64,000 nucleotides of DNA from positions 685,001 to 749,000 of the forward strand of contig NZ_VOQR01000001.1 in the NCBI RefSeq assembly GCF_007995065.1, in the 5' to 3' direction. Shown here piece by piece: positions 16,330 to 24,841 of this stretch (position 1 is the first letter of the stretch; every line of letters begins with the position of its first letter). The notes beneath the pieces were generated by a model. The model had not been told where the DNA came from, made no database searches, and was given only the letters and a program-made list of their open reading frames with translations. The translations under genes were made by a program, and so were the position numbers. The stretch is from Sphingomonas ginsenosidivorax. GTDB taxonomy: Bacteria; Pseudomonadota; Alphaproteobacteria; Sphingomonadales; Sphingomonadaceae.

Positions 16330-16914
16330 TCAGGACGCTGTGGGCGGGGCCCCGAGCAGCGCGTCAAGCGCCAGTTCGCGCGCCCTGTCGCGCGGCAGGT
16401 CGAGCGCGCGCGCCATCGGTGCCCCCATCAGCGCATCGCCCAGCGCCATCAGCACCAGCGTCAGGGTCTGCTCCTTGATCGGGCGGTCGCCGGGGGGATC
16501 ATTCTCGGCCAGTTGCTCGACCAGGTCGTGGATGGCGGTCAGGATCGGGTCGAGCGCATCGGTATCGCCCGACAGGATCATCCAGCTGGCGAGCGCCCCG
16601 GCGCCGCCCTTGCCGAACGCGTCGAAGGTCATCGCCACCACCTCGCGCGGGTCCTGCTCGCCGGCGCGGACGCGGAGCACCGCCGCCCCGAACGTCTTGA
16701 CGATCCCGCTCGCCATCCGCGCGATCAGCGCCTTTTGCAGCCCCTGCGCCGAGCCGAAATGGTGGAGGAGGTTGGCGTGCGTGCGACCGATTCGCGCGGA
16801 CACCGCCTTTAGCGTGACCGCGCCCGGGCCGCTCTCGACGAGCAGCGCGGCTGCGGCCTCGAGCGCGGCGTCGCGTGCGGCTTCGGGGGAGAGGCGGCGG
16901 GGGGCTGAAGACAT
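16330..16914 (-). CDS. TetR-family transcriptional regulator
   Basis: A 194-residue regulator with an N-terminal DNA-binding helix-turn-helix: VTLKAVSARIGRTHANLLHH at about residues 33-52, with helix 1 (ARDAALEAAAALLVESG) in front. The remainder is a helical ligand-binding/dimerisation domain of unknown specificity, containing SWMILSGDTDALDPI. The ATG at 16914 gives MSSAPRRLSPEAA; an ATG at 16974 is in frame but adds a low-complexity lead that overlaps the neighbouring repeat. No target operator can be pointed to; obgE starts 55 bp downstream. Confidence 0.88.
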   Translation of the reverse strand: MSSAPRRLSPEAARDAALEAAAALLVESGPGAVTLKAVSARIGRTHANLLHHFGSAQGLQKALIARMASGIVKTFGAAVLRVRAGEQDPREVVAMTFDAFGKGGAGALASWMILSGDTDALDPILTAIHDLVEQLAENDPPGDRPIKEQTLTLVLMALGDALMGAPMARALDLPRDRARELALDALLGAPPTAS

Positions 16915-16987
16915 GCCCGCGTTTCGGCGGTTTGCGGGGCGAAGGCAACGGGGGTTGGGAGCGGCGGCAGTCACGGATTACAACGCC

Positions 16988-17086
16988 TCCCCGGCGGAGG
17001 CCGGGGCCCAGTTGGAAGACAGGCGTAACGAAGCGCAACCCTGCGTTACCTCCGTCCCCCAACTGGGCCCCGGCCTTCGCCGGGGA
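16988..17086. repeat. Long hairpin element with 28-bp arms
   Basis: The arms at 16988-17015 and 17059-17086 are inverted repeats with one mismatch in 28 (left TCCCCGGCGGAGGCCGGGGC..., right complementary with A for G). Within the 43-bp centre, GTAACG and CGTTAC form a second inverted pair. The element lies upstream of the TetR gene and downstream of the GNAT gene, both on the reverse strand, and would fold into a strong stem in the transcript. Confidence 0.8.
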
Positions 17087-17107
17087 AGCGCACATCCAGC
17101 CTGGAGG

Positions 17108-17653
17108 CTAGGCCGCGATCCGCATCGCCGGTCGATCGTCGTCCGCATCGAGCGCGCATTCGAGCAGCGCGCACGGCATCTCGCGCCCACGCGCGACGCT
17201 GTGCCGAGCGGCGCGGCCGACCTCGCGGAAGCCGAGCTTGCGTAGCACGTTGCCCGAGGCGGGGTTGTCCAGCGCATGGCTCGAAACGATTTTCCGAAGC
17301 CCGAGGCCGTGCCGCGCGATATGCAGCACCGCGCCCCCCGCCTCGGTCGCATAGCCGCGGCCCCAGGCGTCGGGCGTCAGCCAATAGCCGAGCTCGTGCC
17401 CGTCCCCGCTGCGCATCAGTTCGATCCCGCCGACGAGTCGCGGCGCGCCGTCTTCCATCGTCTCGATCAGGAAGTTCGGATCATGGGGGCCGCGCGGCAG
17501 CGCCAGGAACGCCTCGGCATCCGCAACCCGGTACGGCCAGGGCACGCGGACGAGCATCGCGGCGACGGATTCGTGCGCGATCGCCTGTGCCAGCGCGGGC
17601 GCGTCCTCGGGCCAGCCGGGCCTGAGCGTCAGTCTCTTGGTGCGCGCGAACAT
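17108..17653 (-). CDS. GNAT-family N-acetyltransferase, RimJ/RimL type
   Basis: A 181-residue acetyltransferase of the ribosomal-protein N-acetyltransferase subfamily. The acetyl-CoA-binding region is seen as ELGYWLTPDAWGRGYATEAG, with the R/Q-x-x-G-x-G/A-like WGRGYA, and the family end SHALDNPASGNVLRKLGF is clear. Its substrate is unknown. It sits between rpmA and the TetR gene on the same strand; a GNAT gene next to rplU-rpmA is a recurrent alphaproteobacterial arrangement. The C-terminal 15 residues are Asp-rich. Confidence 0.9.
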   Translation of the reverse strand: MFARTKRLTLRPGWPEDAPALAQAIAHESVAAMLVRVPWPYRVADAEAFLALPRGPHDPNFLIETMEDGAPRLVGGIELMRSGDGHELGYWLTPDAWGRGYATEAGGAVLHIARHGLGLRKIVSSHALDNPASGNVLRKLGFREVGRAARHSVARGREMPCALLECALDADDDRPAMRIAA

Positions 17654-17740
17654 TGCTCTCTTCCTCTCGCGTCGTCGGCTGCGCGCATGCCACGTCGGGA
17701 TGACGGGACGGCGACAGCCGAGGGGGAGGGAGCAATAAAA

Positions 17741-17767
17741 AAGGGAGCCGGGGTGACCGGCTCCCTT
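17741..17767 (-). terminator. Rho-independent terminator of rplU-rpmA
   Basis: A perfect 11-bp stem, AAGGGAGCCGG / CCGGCTCCCTT, with a 5-nt loop. Read on the reverse strand it is followed by a T-rich run (TTTTTATT), and it lies about 65 bp past the rpmA stop. Confidence 0.9.
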
Positions 17768-17833
17768 GTTTGGCTTGTCCGCTTACGCGGACTCCGGACC
17801 ACCCTGGTGGGCAACCCGGCTGGTTACCCGATG

Positions 17834-18121
17834 TTATTCGGCTGCAATCGCCATGTCGGCGTCGTTCGCGGCCAGCTCTACCGAGCAGAATTTGCGACCG
17901 AGCTTGCCCTTGCTGAACAGCACGCGGCCGTCGACCAGCGCAAACAGCGTGTGGTCCGTGCCGATGCCGACATTGGTGCCCGGGTAGAACTTCGTGCCGC
18001 GCTGGCGGACGAGGATGTTGCCGGCGACGCATTCCTGCCCACCGAACTTCTTGACGCCGAGGCGACGACCGGCCGAATCGCGACCGTTGCGCGAAGAGCC
18101 GCCTGCTTTCTTATGTGCCAT
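17834..18121 (-). CDS. rpmA: 50S ribosomal protein L27
   Basis: A 95-residue L27, a late-assembling protein near the peptidyl-transferase centre. The N-terminus [16 protein letters not shown] is canonical, without the extra cleaved leader seen in Firmicutes, followed by [13 protein letters not shown] and a short acidic C-terminal tail. It is separated from rplU by 13 bp and both share the promoter mapped upstream of rplU. Confidence 0.98.
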   Translation of the reverse strand: MAHKKAGGSSRNGRDSAGRRLGVKKFGGQECVAGNILVRQRGTKFYPGTNVGIGTDHTLFALVDGRVLFSKGKLGRKFCSVELAANDADMAIAAE

Positions 18122-18134
18122 CTGAAGCTACTCC

Positions 18135-18479
18135 TTATGCCTGAGCGGCCGGGGCGTCAGCCTCGGTCTGCTTGGCGGTCTGGCCGCCGACCGACACGAT
18201 CTTCAGGATCGTGTGCTGCTGGCGATGGCCGTTCTTGCGACGATAGTTGTGACGACGACGCTTCTTGAAGACGATGACCTTGTCCGCCTTCGCCTGCACG
18301 ATGATCTCTGCGGCGACGGTGAAACCCTCGACCGAGCGCAGCTCCGAGCCTTCGCCCGCCAGCAGCACATCACCCAGCGTCACCGACGCACCTGCATCGC
18401 CCTCGATCTTTTCGACGACGATCTTATCTCCAGCGGCGACGCGATACTGCTTGCCGCCCGTGCGCACGACTGCGAACAT
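18135..18479 (-). CDS. rplU: 50S ribosomal protein L21
   Basis: A 114-residue L21 that binds 23S rRNA. The start [14 protein letters not shown] and the basic [17 protein letters not shown] segment are diagnostic, and the C-terminus has an Ala/Pro-rich extension ([10 protein letters not shown]). The ATG at 18479 is preferred over an ATG four codons upstream because it gives the conserved N-terminus. Confidence 0.98.
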   Translation of the reverse strand: MFAVVRTGGKQYRVAAGDKIVVEKIEGDAGASVTLGDVLLAGEGSELRSVEGFTVAAEIIVQAKADKVIVFKKRRRHNYRRKNGHRQQHTILKIVSVGGQTAKQTEADAPAAQA

Positions 18480-18541
18480 GGCCCTTGTCACTTTCCAAAT
18501 ACATGTACCCCACGCGCCGAAGCTCGTCGGGAGAAGCCGGG

Positions 18542-18570
18542 CAGCTAGGCAAGGGGGGCGCTTCTGTCAA
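18542..18570 (-). promoter_or_regulatory. Sigma-70-type promoter of rplU-rpmA
   Basis: On the reverse strand TTGACA (18570-18565) is followed after exactly 17 bp by TAGCTG (18547-18542). It points at rplU and leaves a leader of about 55 nt. The same TTGA-box/17-bp/TA-box layout occurs before rpsT and secB. Confidence 0.6.
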
Positions 18571-18975
18571 CCGCAAAGGCGCATCGGCGGGCAGTTCGAC
18601 ACCGAAACATTCGGCGCCGGGACTGATCCCGGGCGACGTTCCGGCGCCCCTGGCAATGCAGCCAGCCGTTCCCGAACACGATGAATAGTTCGGAGCTCCG
18701 GCGCTCGGGGAAATGATCGAGCACGGCGAGGGCCGCTAAAGTTTTTCTGTTGCGTTGCAGTAAAAAGACATGTTCACTCGGGTCAACCAACCAGAAGGTG
18801 CGACGGGCCGGGTGCCTCGTGGCGGGGAGCGGATGCGCTTCTTCGCCAGGTGAGAACGGCCGTCCGCATCATGGCGGGTCGGAGACGATGCTTCGCAAAG
18901 GCCGTCCGGGGATGGTGACCCCGGCGCTGCTTTTGCCCCGGTCAGCAGGTCCGGGGCGTATCGAGGGGGCCATCG
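18571..18975. other. Intergenic stretch with no recognised gene
   Basis: About 400 bp between the rplU promoter and the amine oxidase. I see no credible coding frame. An AT-rich island at 18742-18766 (TTTTTCTG...CAG-T-AAAAA) is an imperfect palindrome in an otherwise GC-rich gap and could be an operator or part of the amine oxidase promoter. Confidence 0.4.
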
Positions 18976-20580
18976 GTGATCACGCGCAGGACGATATTGG
19001 GACGACTGGGTCTGGCCGGTGGGCTGGGCGCGACTTTGGGTGCGATGCAGGCCCTGGGACTGATGGGCAACGCGAGCGCGCAGGGCATGGAGAGGCTGAC
19101 CCCGACGCTCGGCAAGGGCACGCATGTGGTCGTGCTGGGCGCCGGGATCGCCGGGCTGGTCTCGGCGTACGAACTCGAACAGGCCGGGTTCCAGGTCACC
19201 TTGCTGGAGGCGCGGGACCGGGTCGGCGGCCGCGCCTGGACGGTGCGCGACGGCGACAAGATCGAGATGATCGGCGAGGACACGCAGACTGCGCACTTTT
19301 CCGACGGAATCTATTTCAACGCAGGGCCGGCACGCATCCCGAGCTTCCACCAGGGGCTGATCGGCTATGCCAAGAAGTTCGACGTGCCGCTCGAGGTCGA
19401 GATCAATTCCAGCCGCTCCGCCTATGTGATGGGCGCGGACGGCAGCAAGATCCGGATGCGCACCGCGATCAACGACATGCGCGGCCATATCGCCGAACTG
19501 CTCGCCAAGGCGGTCAATCAGGGCTCGCTCGACCAGGCGATGACGGCAGCCGACAAGCAGAAGCTGATGCCGTTCCTGAAGGCCTATGGCGACCTGGGGG
19601 CCGATTACGACTTCAAGGGCACGGAACGGTCGGGCTTCGGCGCGGCGCCGGGGGCAGGGGTGCAGTTCTCGGCGCCCGGCAGTGCGATGCCGATCGACCA
19701 GCTGCTCGCCAACCAGCAGCTGCCGATGACGCTGTTCGAAGACAATCTCTACATGCAGGCGACCATGTTCGAACCGGTCGGCGGCATGGACCGCATCCAT
19801 GCCGGGTTCGACCGCGCCCTGCGCCGTCCCGCGATCCGCGGCGCCGAGGTCACGCGGATCCGCCACACCGGCGCGGGGGTCGAGGTGGTGTACCGCGACA
19901 AGGCCAGCGACGTCGTCGATACGGTCAAGGCGGACTACGTCATCTGCACGATCCCGTTCCCGGTGCTGGCGAAGATCGACACCGACTTCTCCGGGCCGAT
20001 GAAGAAGACGATCGCCAGCGTCGTCTACGACTGTTCGAACAAGGTTGCGTTCGAGTCCCCGCGCTTCTGGGAGAAGGAGCAGATCTATGGCGGCATCTCG
20101 TTCGTCGGCGCGCCGACCGCTTTGGTCTGGTACCCGTCCGCGGGGCTGCACAGCGAGCGCGGCATGATCCTCGGTTGCTATAATTCGGGACCGACGGCGG
20201 CGGAGTTCTGCAAGCGCCCGATCGCCGAGCAGATCGCGGTCTCGCGCGGCGTCATCGACCGGCTGCACCCCGGCCACGGCGCCGACCTGACCAACGCGCT
20301 CGCGATCAACTGGAGCAAGGTCCCCTACAGCCTGGGTCCGTGGCCCGACTGGAACGCGGGCAGCGCCAATGGCCGGCAGGAGGGGCATATCGACACCGCC
20401 GCCTATCGCGCGCTGCAACAGCCCGATGGCCGCGTCTATTTCGCCTCTGCCGCGCTGAGCCAGACGCCCGGCTGGCAGGAGGGCGGCATCCAGTCCGCCC
20501 AGATGCAGGTGATGGCGCTGGCGCGGCGCGTCGCGGCGCAGGCCGCGGTCAGGCCGTCGGAACGGCGCCGCGCTGCCTGA
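18976..20580 (+). CDS. Tat-exported flavin monoamine/L-amino-acid oxidase
   Basis: A 534-residue FAD-dependent amine oxidase. The N-terminus has a twin-arginine signal (TRRTILGRLGLAGG) with cleavage near ASAQG, so it should fold with FAD in the cytoplasm and act in the periplasm. The dinucleotide motif VVVLGAGIAGLVSAYELEQAG is followed by the second signature LLEARDRVGGRAW, and the C-terminal flavin-binding end is around FASAALSQTPGWQEGGIQSA. It would oxidise a primary amine or amino acid to an aldehyde or keto acid with ammonia and peroxide. The GTG start at 18976 follows GAGGGGG. The next gene is a TonB receptor in the same direction, suggesting capture and processing of an amine-bearing substrate. 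Confidence 0.88.
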   Translation: MITRRTILGRLGLAGGLGATLGAMQALGLMGNASAQGMERLTPTLGKGTHVVVLGAGIAGLVSAYELEQAGFQVTLLEARDRVGGRAWTVRDGDKIEMIGEDTQTAHFSDGIYFNAGPARIPSFHQGLIGYAKKFDVPLEVEINSSRSAYVMGADGSKIRMRTAINDMRGHIAELLAKAVNQGSLDQAMTAADKQKLMPFLKAYGDLGADYDFKGTERSGFGAAPGAGVQFSAPGSAMPIDQLLANQQLPMTLFEDNLYMQATMFEPVGGMDRIHAGFDRALRRPAIRGAEVTRIRHTGAGVEVVYRDKASDVVDTVKADYVICTIPFPVLAKIDTDFSGPMKKTIASVVYDCSNKVAFESPRFWEKEQIYGGISFVGAPTALVWYPSAGLHSERGMILGCYNSGPTAAEFCKRPIAEQIAVSRGVIDRLHPGHGADLTNALAINWSKVPYSLGPWPDWNAGSANGRQEGHIDTAAYRALQQPDGRVYFASAALSQTPGWQEGGIQSAQMQVMALARRVAAQAAVRPSERRRAA

Positions 20581-20597
20581 CGTGCGGCTCGGCGACG

Positions 20598-20626
20598 TTG
20601 TTGCACAATAGTAACGGCAATATACT
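20598..20626 (+). promoter_or_regulatory. Candidate promoter of the TonB receptor at 20831
   Basis: TTGTTG and TATACT are separated by 17 bp in an AT-rich island. The leader to the ATG at 20831 would be nearly 200 nt, leaving room for regulation; no riboswitch fold is recognised. Confidence 0.45.
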
Positions 20627-20830
20627 ATTTACGGAATTATGACGTCGTTGTGACGAATCGGTTGCGTCGCGGCTATTTTGAAACGAACCTGCAGAAGTCA
20701 TTCAATACAACGGAGTAAACGATCGAATAGATGCATCGTAAAATGGTGATCGATAACGGTTTCAGGCGACGAAGATCGCCTCGGAAAGTGGGGGATGATC
20801 CTGGAGGCGCTCATCTATTGGGGGAAACCA

Positions 20831-23356
20831 ATGAAGATCGTCACCTCTGTTTCACGCGGTGCGCTGGCCGTTGCCATGATCGCCGGCTGCCCTGCCTTCG
20901 CCTCTGCGCAGGAACTGGCTGCCGCCGCCCGAACCGCGGTCGACCCGGGCGACGACATCATCGTCACCGGGACCCGCGCCACCGGGATTACCGCCGCCGA
21001 GAGCGCCGCGCCGATCAAGGTGCTCGACGAAGAGATGCTGAGCCATGTCGGCCAGCCCAACCTCAACCAGGTCCTGACGCAGCTCGTGCCCTCCTTCACT
21101 GCGCAGGCGTTCGGCGGCGACACGTCGAACCTGACGCTGTCGGCGCGACTGCGCGGGCTCAGCCCCAACCACACGCTGGTCCTGATCAACGGCAAGCGCC
21201 GGCACGGCACCTCGAACCTCGCGGTCCTCGGCGGACCCTATCAGGGCGCGGCGACCGCGGATCTCGACCTGATCTCGCCCTCGTCGATCAAGCGGATCGA
21301 GGTGCTCGAGGACGGCGCGGCGGCACAATATGGCTCGGATGCGATCGCCGGCGTGATCAACATCATCCTCAAGGACGATGCCGAGGGCGGCGACGGCTAC
21401 GCGACCGCGGGCGAGAGCTACAAGACGGGCGGCGGGACCTATGGCGGCACGCTGCACCTCGCGACCAAGCTCGGCGACAGCGGGTTCATCAACGTCACCG
21501 GCTTCTATCGCTATCACGACTTCACGCAGGTCGGCGGGCTCGACCGGCGCGTGACCGACAACAACGGCAATCTGCTGACCGCCACCTCGAACCCGTCGCT
21601 GACCGCGATCCAGCGCCAGCTCTATCCGGGGATGAGCGGCTTCCCCTATGTCAACAGGATCAATGGCGACGCGCAGTCGCGGCTGGTCAACCTTCAGTAC
21701 AACAGCGCCTACGACTTCGGCGGGGTCGAGGTGTACAGCTTCGGCACTTATTCGCGCCGCATCGCCAGCGCGTACGAGAATGTCCGCGTACCGACTCGCG
21801 TGTCGCGCACCGTCGCGGGGGTGACGACCTATTTCGATCCCGACGGCGACACCCCGGTCAACGGCTTCTCCCCGCGCGAGAAGATCCGCGAACAGGACAT
21901 GGCGTTCACCGGCGGCGTCCGCGGCGACGCCAGCGGCTTCCATTACGACCTGTCGACGACGTTCGGGCAGGACAAGAACGAGATCTACACGATCGATTCG
22001 GCCAACGCCTCGCTCTACGCCGACACCGGCTTCACCCCGACCAGCTTCTACGACGGCTTCTTCAAGTCGACCGAGTTCACCGCCAACGCCGATTTCAGCC
22101 GCGAGTTCGAGGCCGGCATGGCGGCACCGCTCAACCTCGCCTTCGGCGGCGAATATCGCAAGAATGTCTACGAGATCGGGTCGGGCGACGCCGCGTCGAT
22201 CTACAAGGAGGGCGGCCAGTCCTATCCGGGCTTCCGTCCGTCGGACGCGGGCGTCAACGGCCGCAACGCGCAGGCCGCCTATGTCGACGTCGCGATGATG
22301 CCGGTCGAGGGGCTCAAGATCGACGTCGCCGGGCGCTACGAGCATTATTCCGATTTCGGCAGCAAGTTCATCTACAAGGGCACGACCCGCTACGATTTCT
22401 CCGAGATGTTCGCGCTCCGCGGGACCTATTCGACGGGCTTCCGCGCGCCGACGCTGGCCGAATCCTTCTACTCGGCGACCAACGTCTCGCCGACCGCGGC
22501 GTTCGTGCAGCTGCCCGCCAACTCGGCCGCGGCCAAGCTGCTCGGCTTCCAGAACCTGAAACCGGAGAAATCGACCAATATCAGCCTGGGTACGGTGTTC
22601 CGCCCGGCGCCCAGGCTGACGATCACGCTCGACGCCTATCAGGTCCGGATCCGCGACCGGATCCTGGGCACGGGGTCGCTGTACGGCAGCGGCGGCGCGC
22701 GCAACTTCCCGATCGTGACCACCGCGATCCTGGCGAACGGCAACGTCCTCGACCCGACCGTCAGCCAGACCGGGATCAACATCTTCACCAACGGCGCCAA
22801 CACGCGCACCCGCGGGGTCGATCTGGTCGCCAGCTACGTCAGCGACTTCGACAGCCTGGGGACGGTCAACTGGACGCTGTCGGGCAACTACAACGAGACC
22901 AAGATCACCAGGCTAGGGACCGCCCCCGCAACGCTCGGCGGCATCCCGCTGTTCGACGTCGGTGCGCAATCCAACATCGAGACCGCGTCGCCCAAGGTGA
23001 AGCTGATCGGATCGGCCTTCTACACGATCGGCAAGCTGTCGGCGACGTTGCGCGGCACGATGTACGGTCGCAGCTCGAACCTGCAGAGCCCCGACGGCGG
23101 CACCTTCTACAAGCAGCGGGTCGGCACCGCGTACATCCAGGACGTCGAGCTCAACTACAAGCTGACCAAGGATCTGGAATTCTCGATCGGCGCGAACAAC
23201 CTGTTCGACAAGCGACCGCCGATCGTCGCTCTGGTGCCGGGGACTACCAACAACACGCTGGTCAACGGCGGCAACGTGCTCGACGCGCCGCTGACGTTCA
23301 GCCCCTACGGCATCAACGGCGGCTATTATTACGGCCGCATCAACATCAGCTTCTGA
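20831..23356 (+). CDS. TonB-dependent outer-membrane receptor
   Basis: An 841-residue receptor. A signal peptide (ending AFASAQ) is followed by a TonB-box-like region at DDIIVTGTR, a plug domain (about 50-170, with LRGLSPNHTLVLINGKRRH and IEVLEDGAAAQYGSDAIAGV) and a 22-strand barrel ending YYYGRINISF with the terminal Phe needed for insertion. It would import a siderophore, cofactor or oligomer using TonB energy; the ligand is not readable. The strong GGGGGAA site 5 bp before ATG 20831 fixes the start. It follows the amine oxidase with its own AT-rich leader, so the two may be co-regulated rather than one operon. Confidence 0.93.
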   Translation: MKIVTSVSRGALAVAMIAGCPAFASAQELAAAARTAVDPGDDIIVTGTRATGITAAESAAPIKVLDEEMLSHVGQPNLNQVLTQLVPSFTAQAFGGDTSNLTLSARLRGLSPNHTLVLINGKRRHGTSNLAVLGGPYQGAATADLDLISPSSIKRIEVLEDGAAAQYGSDAIAGVINIILKDDAEGGDGYATAGESYKTGGGTYGGTLHLATKLGDSGFINVTGFYRYHDFTQVGGLDRRVTDNNGNLLTATSNPSLTAIQRQLYPGMSGFPYVNRINGDAQSRLVNLQYNSAYDFGGVEVYSFGTYSRRIASAYENVRVPTRVSRTVAGVTTYFDPDGDTPVNGFSPREKIREQDMAFTGGVRGDASGFHYDLSTTFGQDKNEIYTIDSANASLYADTGFTPTSFYDGFFKSTEFTANADFSREFEAGMAAPLNLAFGGEYRKNVYEIGSGDAASIYKEGGQSYPGFRPSDAGVNGRNAQAAYVDVAMMPVEGLKIDVAGRYEHYSDFGSKFIYKGTTRYDFSEMFALRGTYSTGFRAPTLAESFYSATNVSPTAAFVQLPANSAAAKLLGFQNLKPEKSTNISLGTVFRPAPRLTITLDAYQVRIRDRILGTGSLYGSGGARNFPIVTTAILANGNVLDPTVSQTGINIFTNGANTRTRGVDLVASYVSDFDSLGTVNWTLSGNYNETKITRLGTAPATLGGIPLFDVGAQSNIETASPKVKLIGSAFYTIGKLSATLRGTMYGRSSNLQSPDGGTFYKQRVGTAYIQDVELNYKLTKDLEFSIGANNLFDKRPPIVALVPGTTNNTLVNGGNVLDAPLTFSPYGINGGYYYGRINISF

Positions 23357-23495
23357 TCACGACCGGGCGCGGCGGCGACGTCGCGCCCGCATTGCCTGCA
23401 GGTCTGCCTGATCGACCGTCGGTTCGACGTGCTTCGTCGGCGGCTGGCGTGCCATCCCTCATTCGCCCGGCAACCGATCTGCTGCGGGCAAAAAA

Positions 23496-23517
23496 ATAGC
23501 GGCCCGAAGACCGCTAT
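23496..23517 (-). terminator. Rho-independent terminator of the small membrane-protein gene
   Basis: ATAGCGG / CCGCTAT stem with an 8-nt loop; on the reverse strand it is followed directly by a run of seven T. It lies about 20 bp past the stop of the small gene at 23539-23775. Confidence 0.8.
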
Positions 23518-23538
23518 CTCTTAGCAATGAGCCAGAGC

Positions 23539-23775
23539 TCAGTTGCTATCTGCGTCGTCGTCGCTGTCTGCAACGATAACGATGCCGGCGACAACAGCAG
23601 CCGCTGCGAGAACCGCAACGATGATGCCGCTGCCAGCGACTTCGCTCTTCTTGCCCGAAACCGCGCCAGCGCGGACCGACTTCGAAGCCGACATGTTGGC
23701 TGCCGGTGCAGCCACGGCCGGAGCAACTGCCATCGTGGCTGCCGCTGCGGTCAGGAGATACTTCCCAAGACGCAT
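23539..23775 (-). CDS. Small exported/membrane protein with acidic tail, unknown function
   Basis: A 78-residue protein. It has a signal-peptide-like N-terminus (MRLGKYLLTAAAATMAVAPA, cleavage near VAAPA), a Ser/Lys-rich middle (SASKSVRAGAVSGKKSEVAG), one clear transmembrane helix (SGIIVAVLAAAAVVAGIVIV) and an Asp-rich C-terminus (ADSDDDADSN). If the signal is cleaved, the acidic tail would face the cytoplasm. The ATG at 23775 is preceded by an excellent AAAGGGAG site, and a dedicated terminator follows, so I regard it as a real, independently expressed gene. I know of no characterised homologue. Confidence 0.75.
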   Translation of the reverse strand: MRLGKYLLTAAAATMAVAPAVAAPAANMSASKSVRAGAVSGKKSEVAGSGIIVAVLAAAAVVAGIVIVADSDDDADSN

Positions 23776-23961
23776 GTAAAAACTCCCTTTGTGCTCGTCA
23801 CCCGATGCACTGGCACGAAACCGGACACAAGGCAACCGAGGTAACTCTACAGACATGGAAGTGTTCCATGCTGTTGCAGAGACGCAACAAGGCGCGCTGC
23901 AAGCGCATGCATAGAGCCTTATGGCCGATCTCGAAAGAGCGGGTTTCTTGCGTGAGCGCCT

Positions 23962-24735
23962 TTACGCTTGCGGCAGGCCGGTCTGGAGCTCCCAGCGCTG
24001 ATCGCCTTCCAGGCCCAGCGCGGTCAGCCGGCCGGTGGTGTAGGCGCCGGTGTCGATCCCGATCCGGTGTGGTTGGGTTTCGACCGATGGGGTGATGGTG
24101 TGGCCATGCACGATCATCTTGTCGAGACGCGTGCGGTGGCCGAGGAACGGGTCGCGGATCCAGCGCAGGTCGCCGCCACGCTGCTGGTCGAGCGGCGTAC
24201 CGGGGCGGACGCCGGCATGGACGAACGCATAGTCGCCGATCACGATGATCTGTTCGAAGTCGCCGAGGAACGCGCGGTGCGCCGCCGGCACGATCTGTTC
24301 GAGGCGGTTGACGAGCGCCTCATAGTCCAGCCGCTCATAGTCGTCCGGTGCCATGCCGTAGCTCAGTACCGTCTCGCGTCCCCCGATCCGGCAGAACAGC
24401 CGCAGCGCCTTGGGTTCGCCGTCGAGCGCTCCCAGGAAGATCTCCTCGTGATTGCCGAGCAGGAAGCGGACGCGCGGGCGGGACTGCGCGAGTGCGATCA
24501 GCCGGTCGATCACGGCCGCCGAATCGGGGCCACGATCGACCAGGTCGCCGAGGAAGACGAGGCTGGTCTCGGCGGCGCCGCGCGCGGCATCGTCGGCGTC
24601 GATCTGCGCCAGCAGGTCGTCGAGCAGGTCGACGCAGCCATGGATGTCGCCGATCGCATAGACCCGCTCGCCCGGCGGGATCGCGGGATCGGCTTCGGGG
24701 GCGCGGCGACGGGACGGGAAAAGCCTTGAAATCAT
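23962..24735 (-). CDS. PPP-type serine/threonine phosphatase / metallophosphoesterase
   Basis: A 257-residue two-metal phosphoesterase. The three signatures are intact: GDIHG at about residues 29-33, GDLVDRG at about 63-69 and GNHE at about 94-97, followed by the metal-binding HAG and the VHGHT motif. It would remove phosphate from phosphoproteins or small substrates in the cytoplasm. The architecture resembles bacterial PrpA/lambda phosphatase. No partner kinase is adjacent. It is divergent from the M48 protease. Confidence 0.9.
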   Translation of the reverse strand: MISRLFPSRRRAPEADPAIPPGERVYAIGDIHGCVDLLDDLLAQIDADDAARGAAETSLVFLGDLVDRGPDSAAVIDRLIALAQSRPRVRFLLGNHEEIFLGALDGEPKALRLFCRIGGRETVLSYGMAPDDYERLDYEALVNRLEQIVPAAHRAFLGDFEQIIVIGDYAFVHAGVRPGTPLDQQRGGDLRWIRDPFLGHRTRLDKMIVHGHTITPSVETQPHRIGIDTGAYTTGRLTALGLEGDQRWELQTGLPQA

Positions 24736-24841
24736 GCGTGTCGATGTCCGGGGGAGGCGGCTCGATACTGCGAAACGCGGCCTGCCGCAACGCGCGCGGC
24801 GTCGGGCTGACGCCGCGTCCGCGACGGTCTATGCCGCGGGC

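Noticed and set aside
20731..23499. A forward frame of about 920 codons in another phase over the TonB receptor
   Set aside because: Low-complexity Arg-rich translation; the receptor frame has signal peptide, plug and barrel end.
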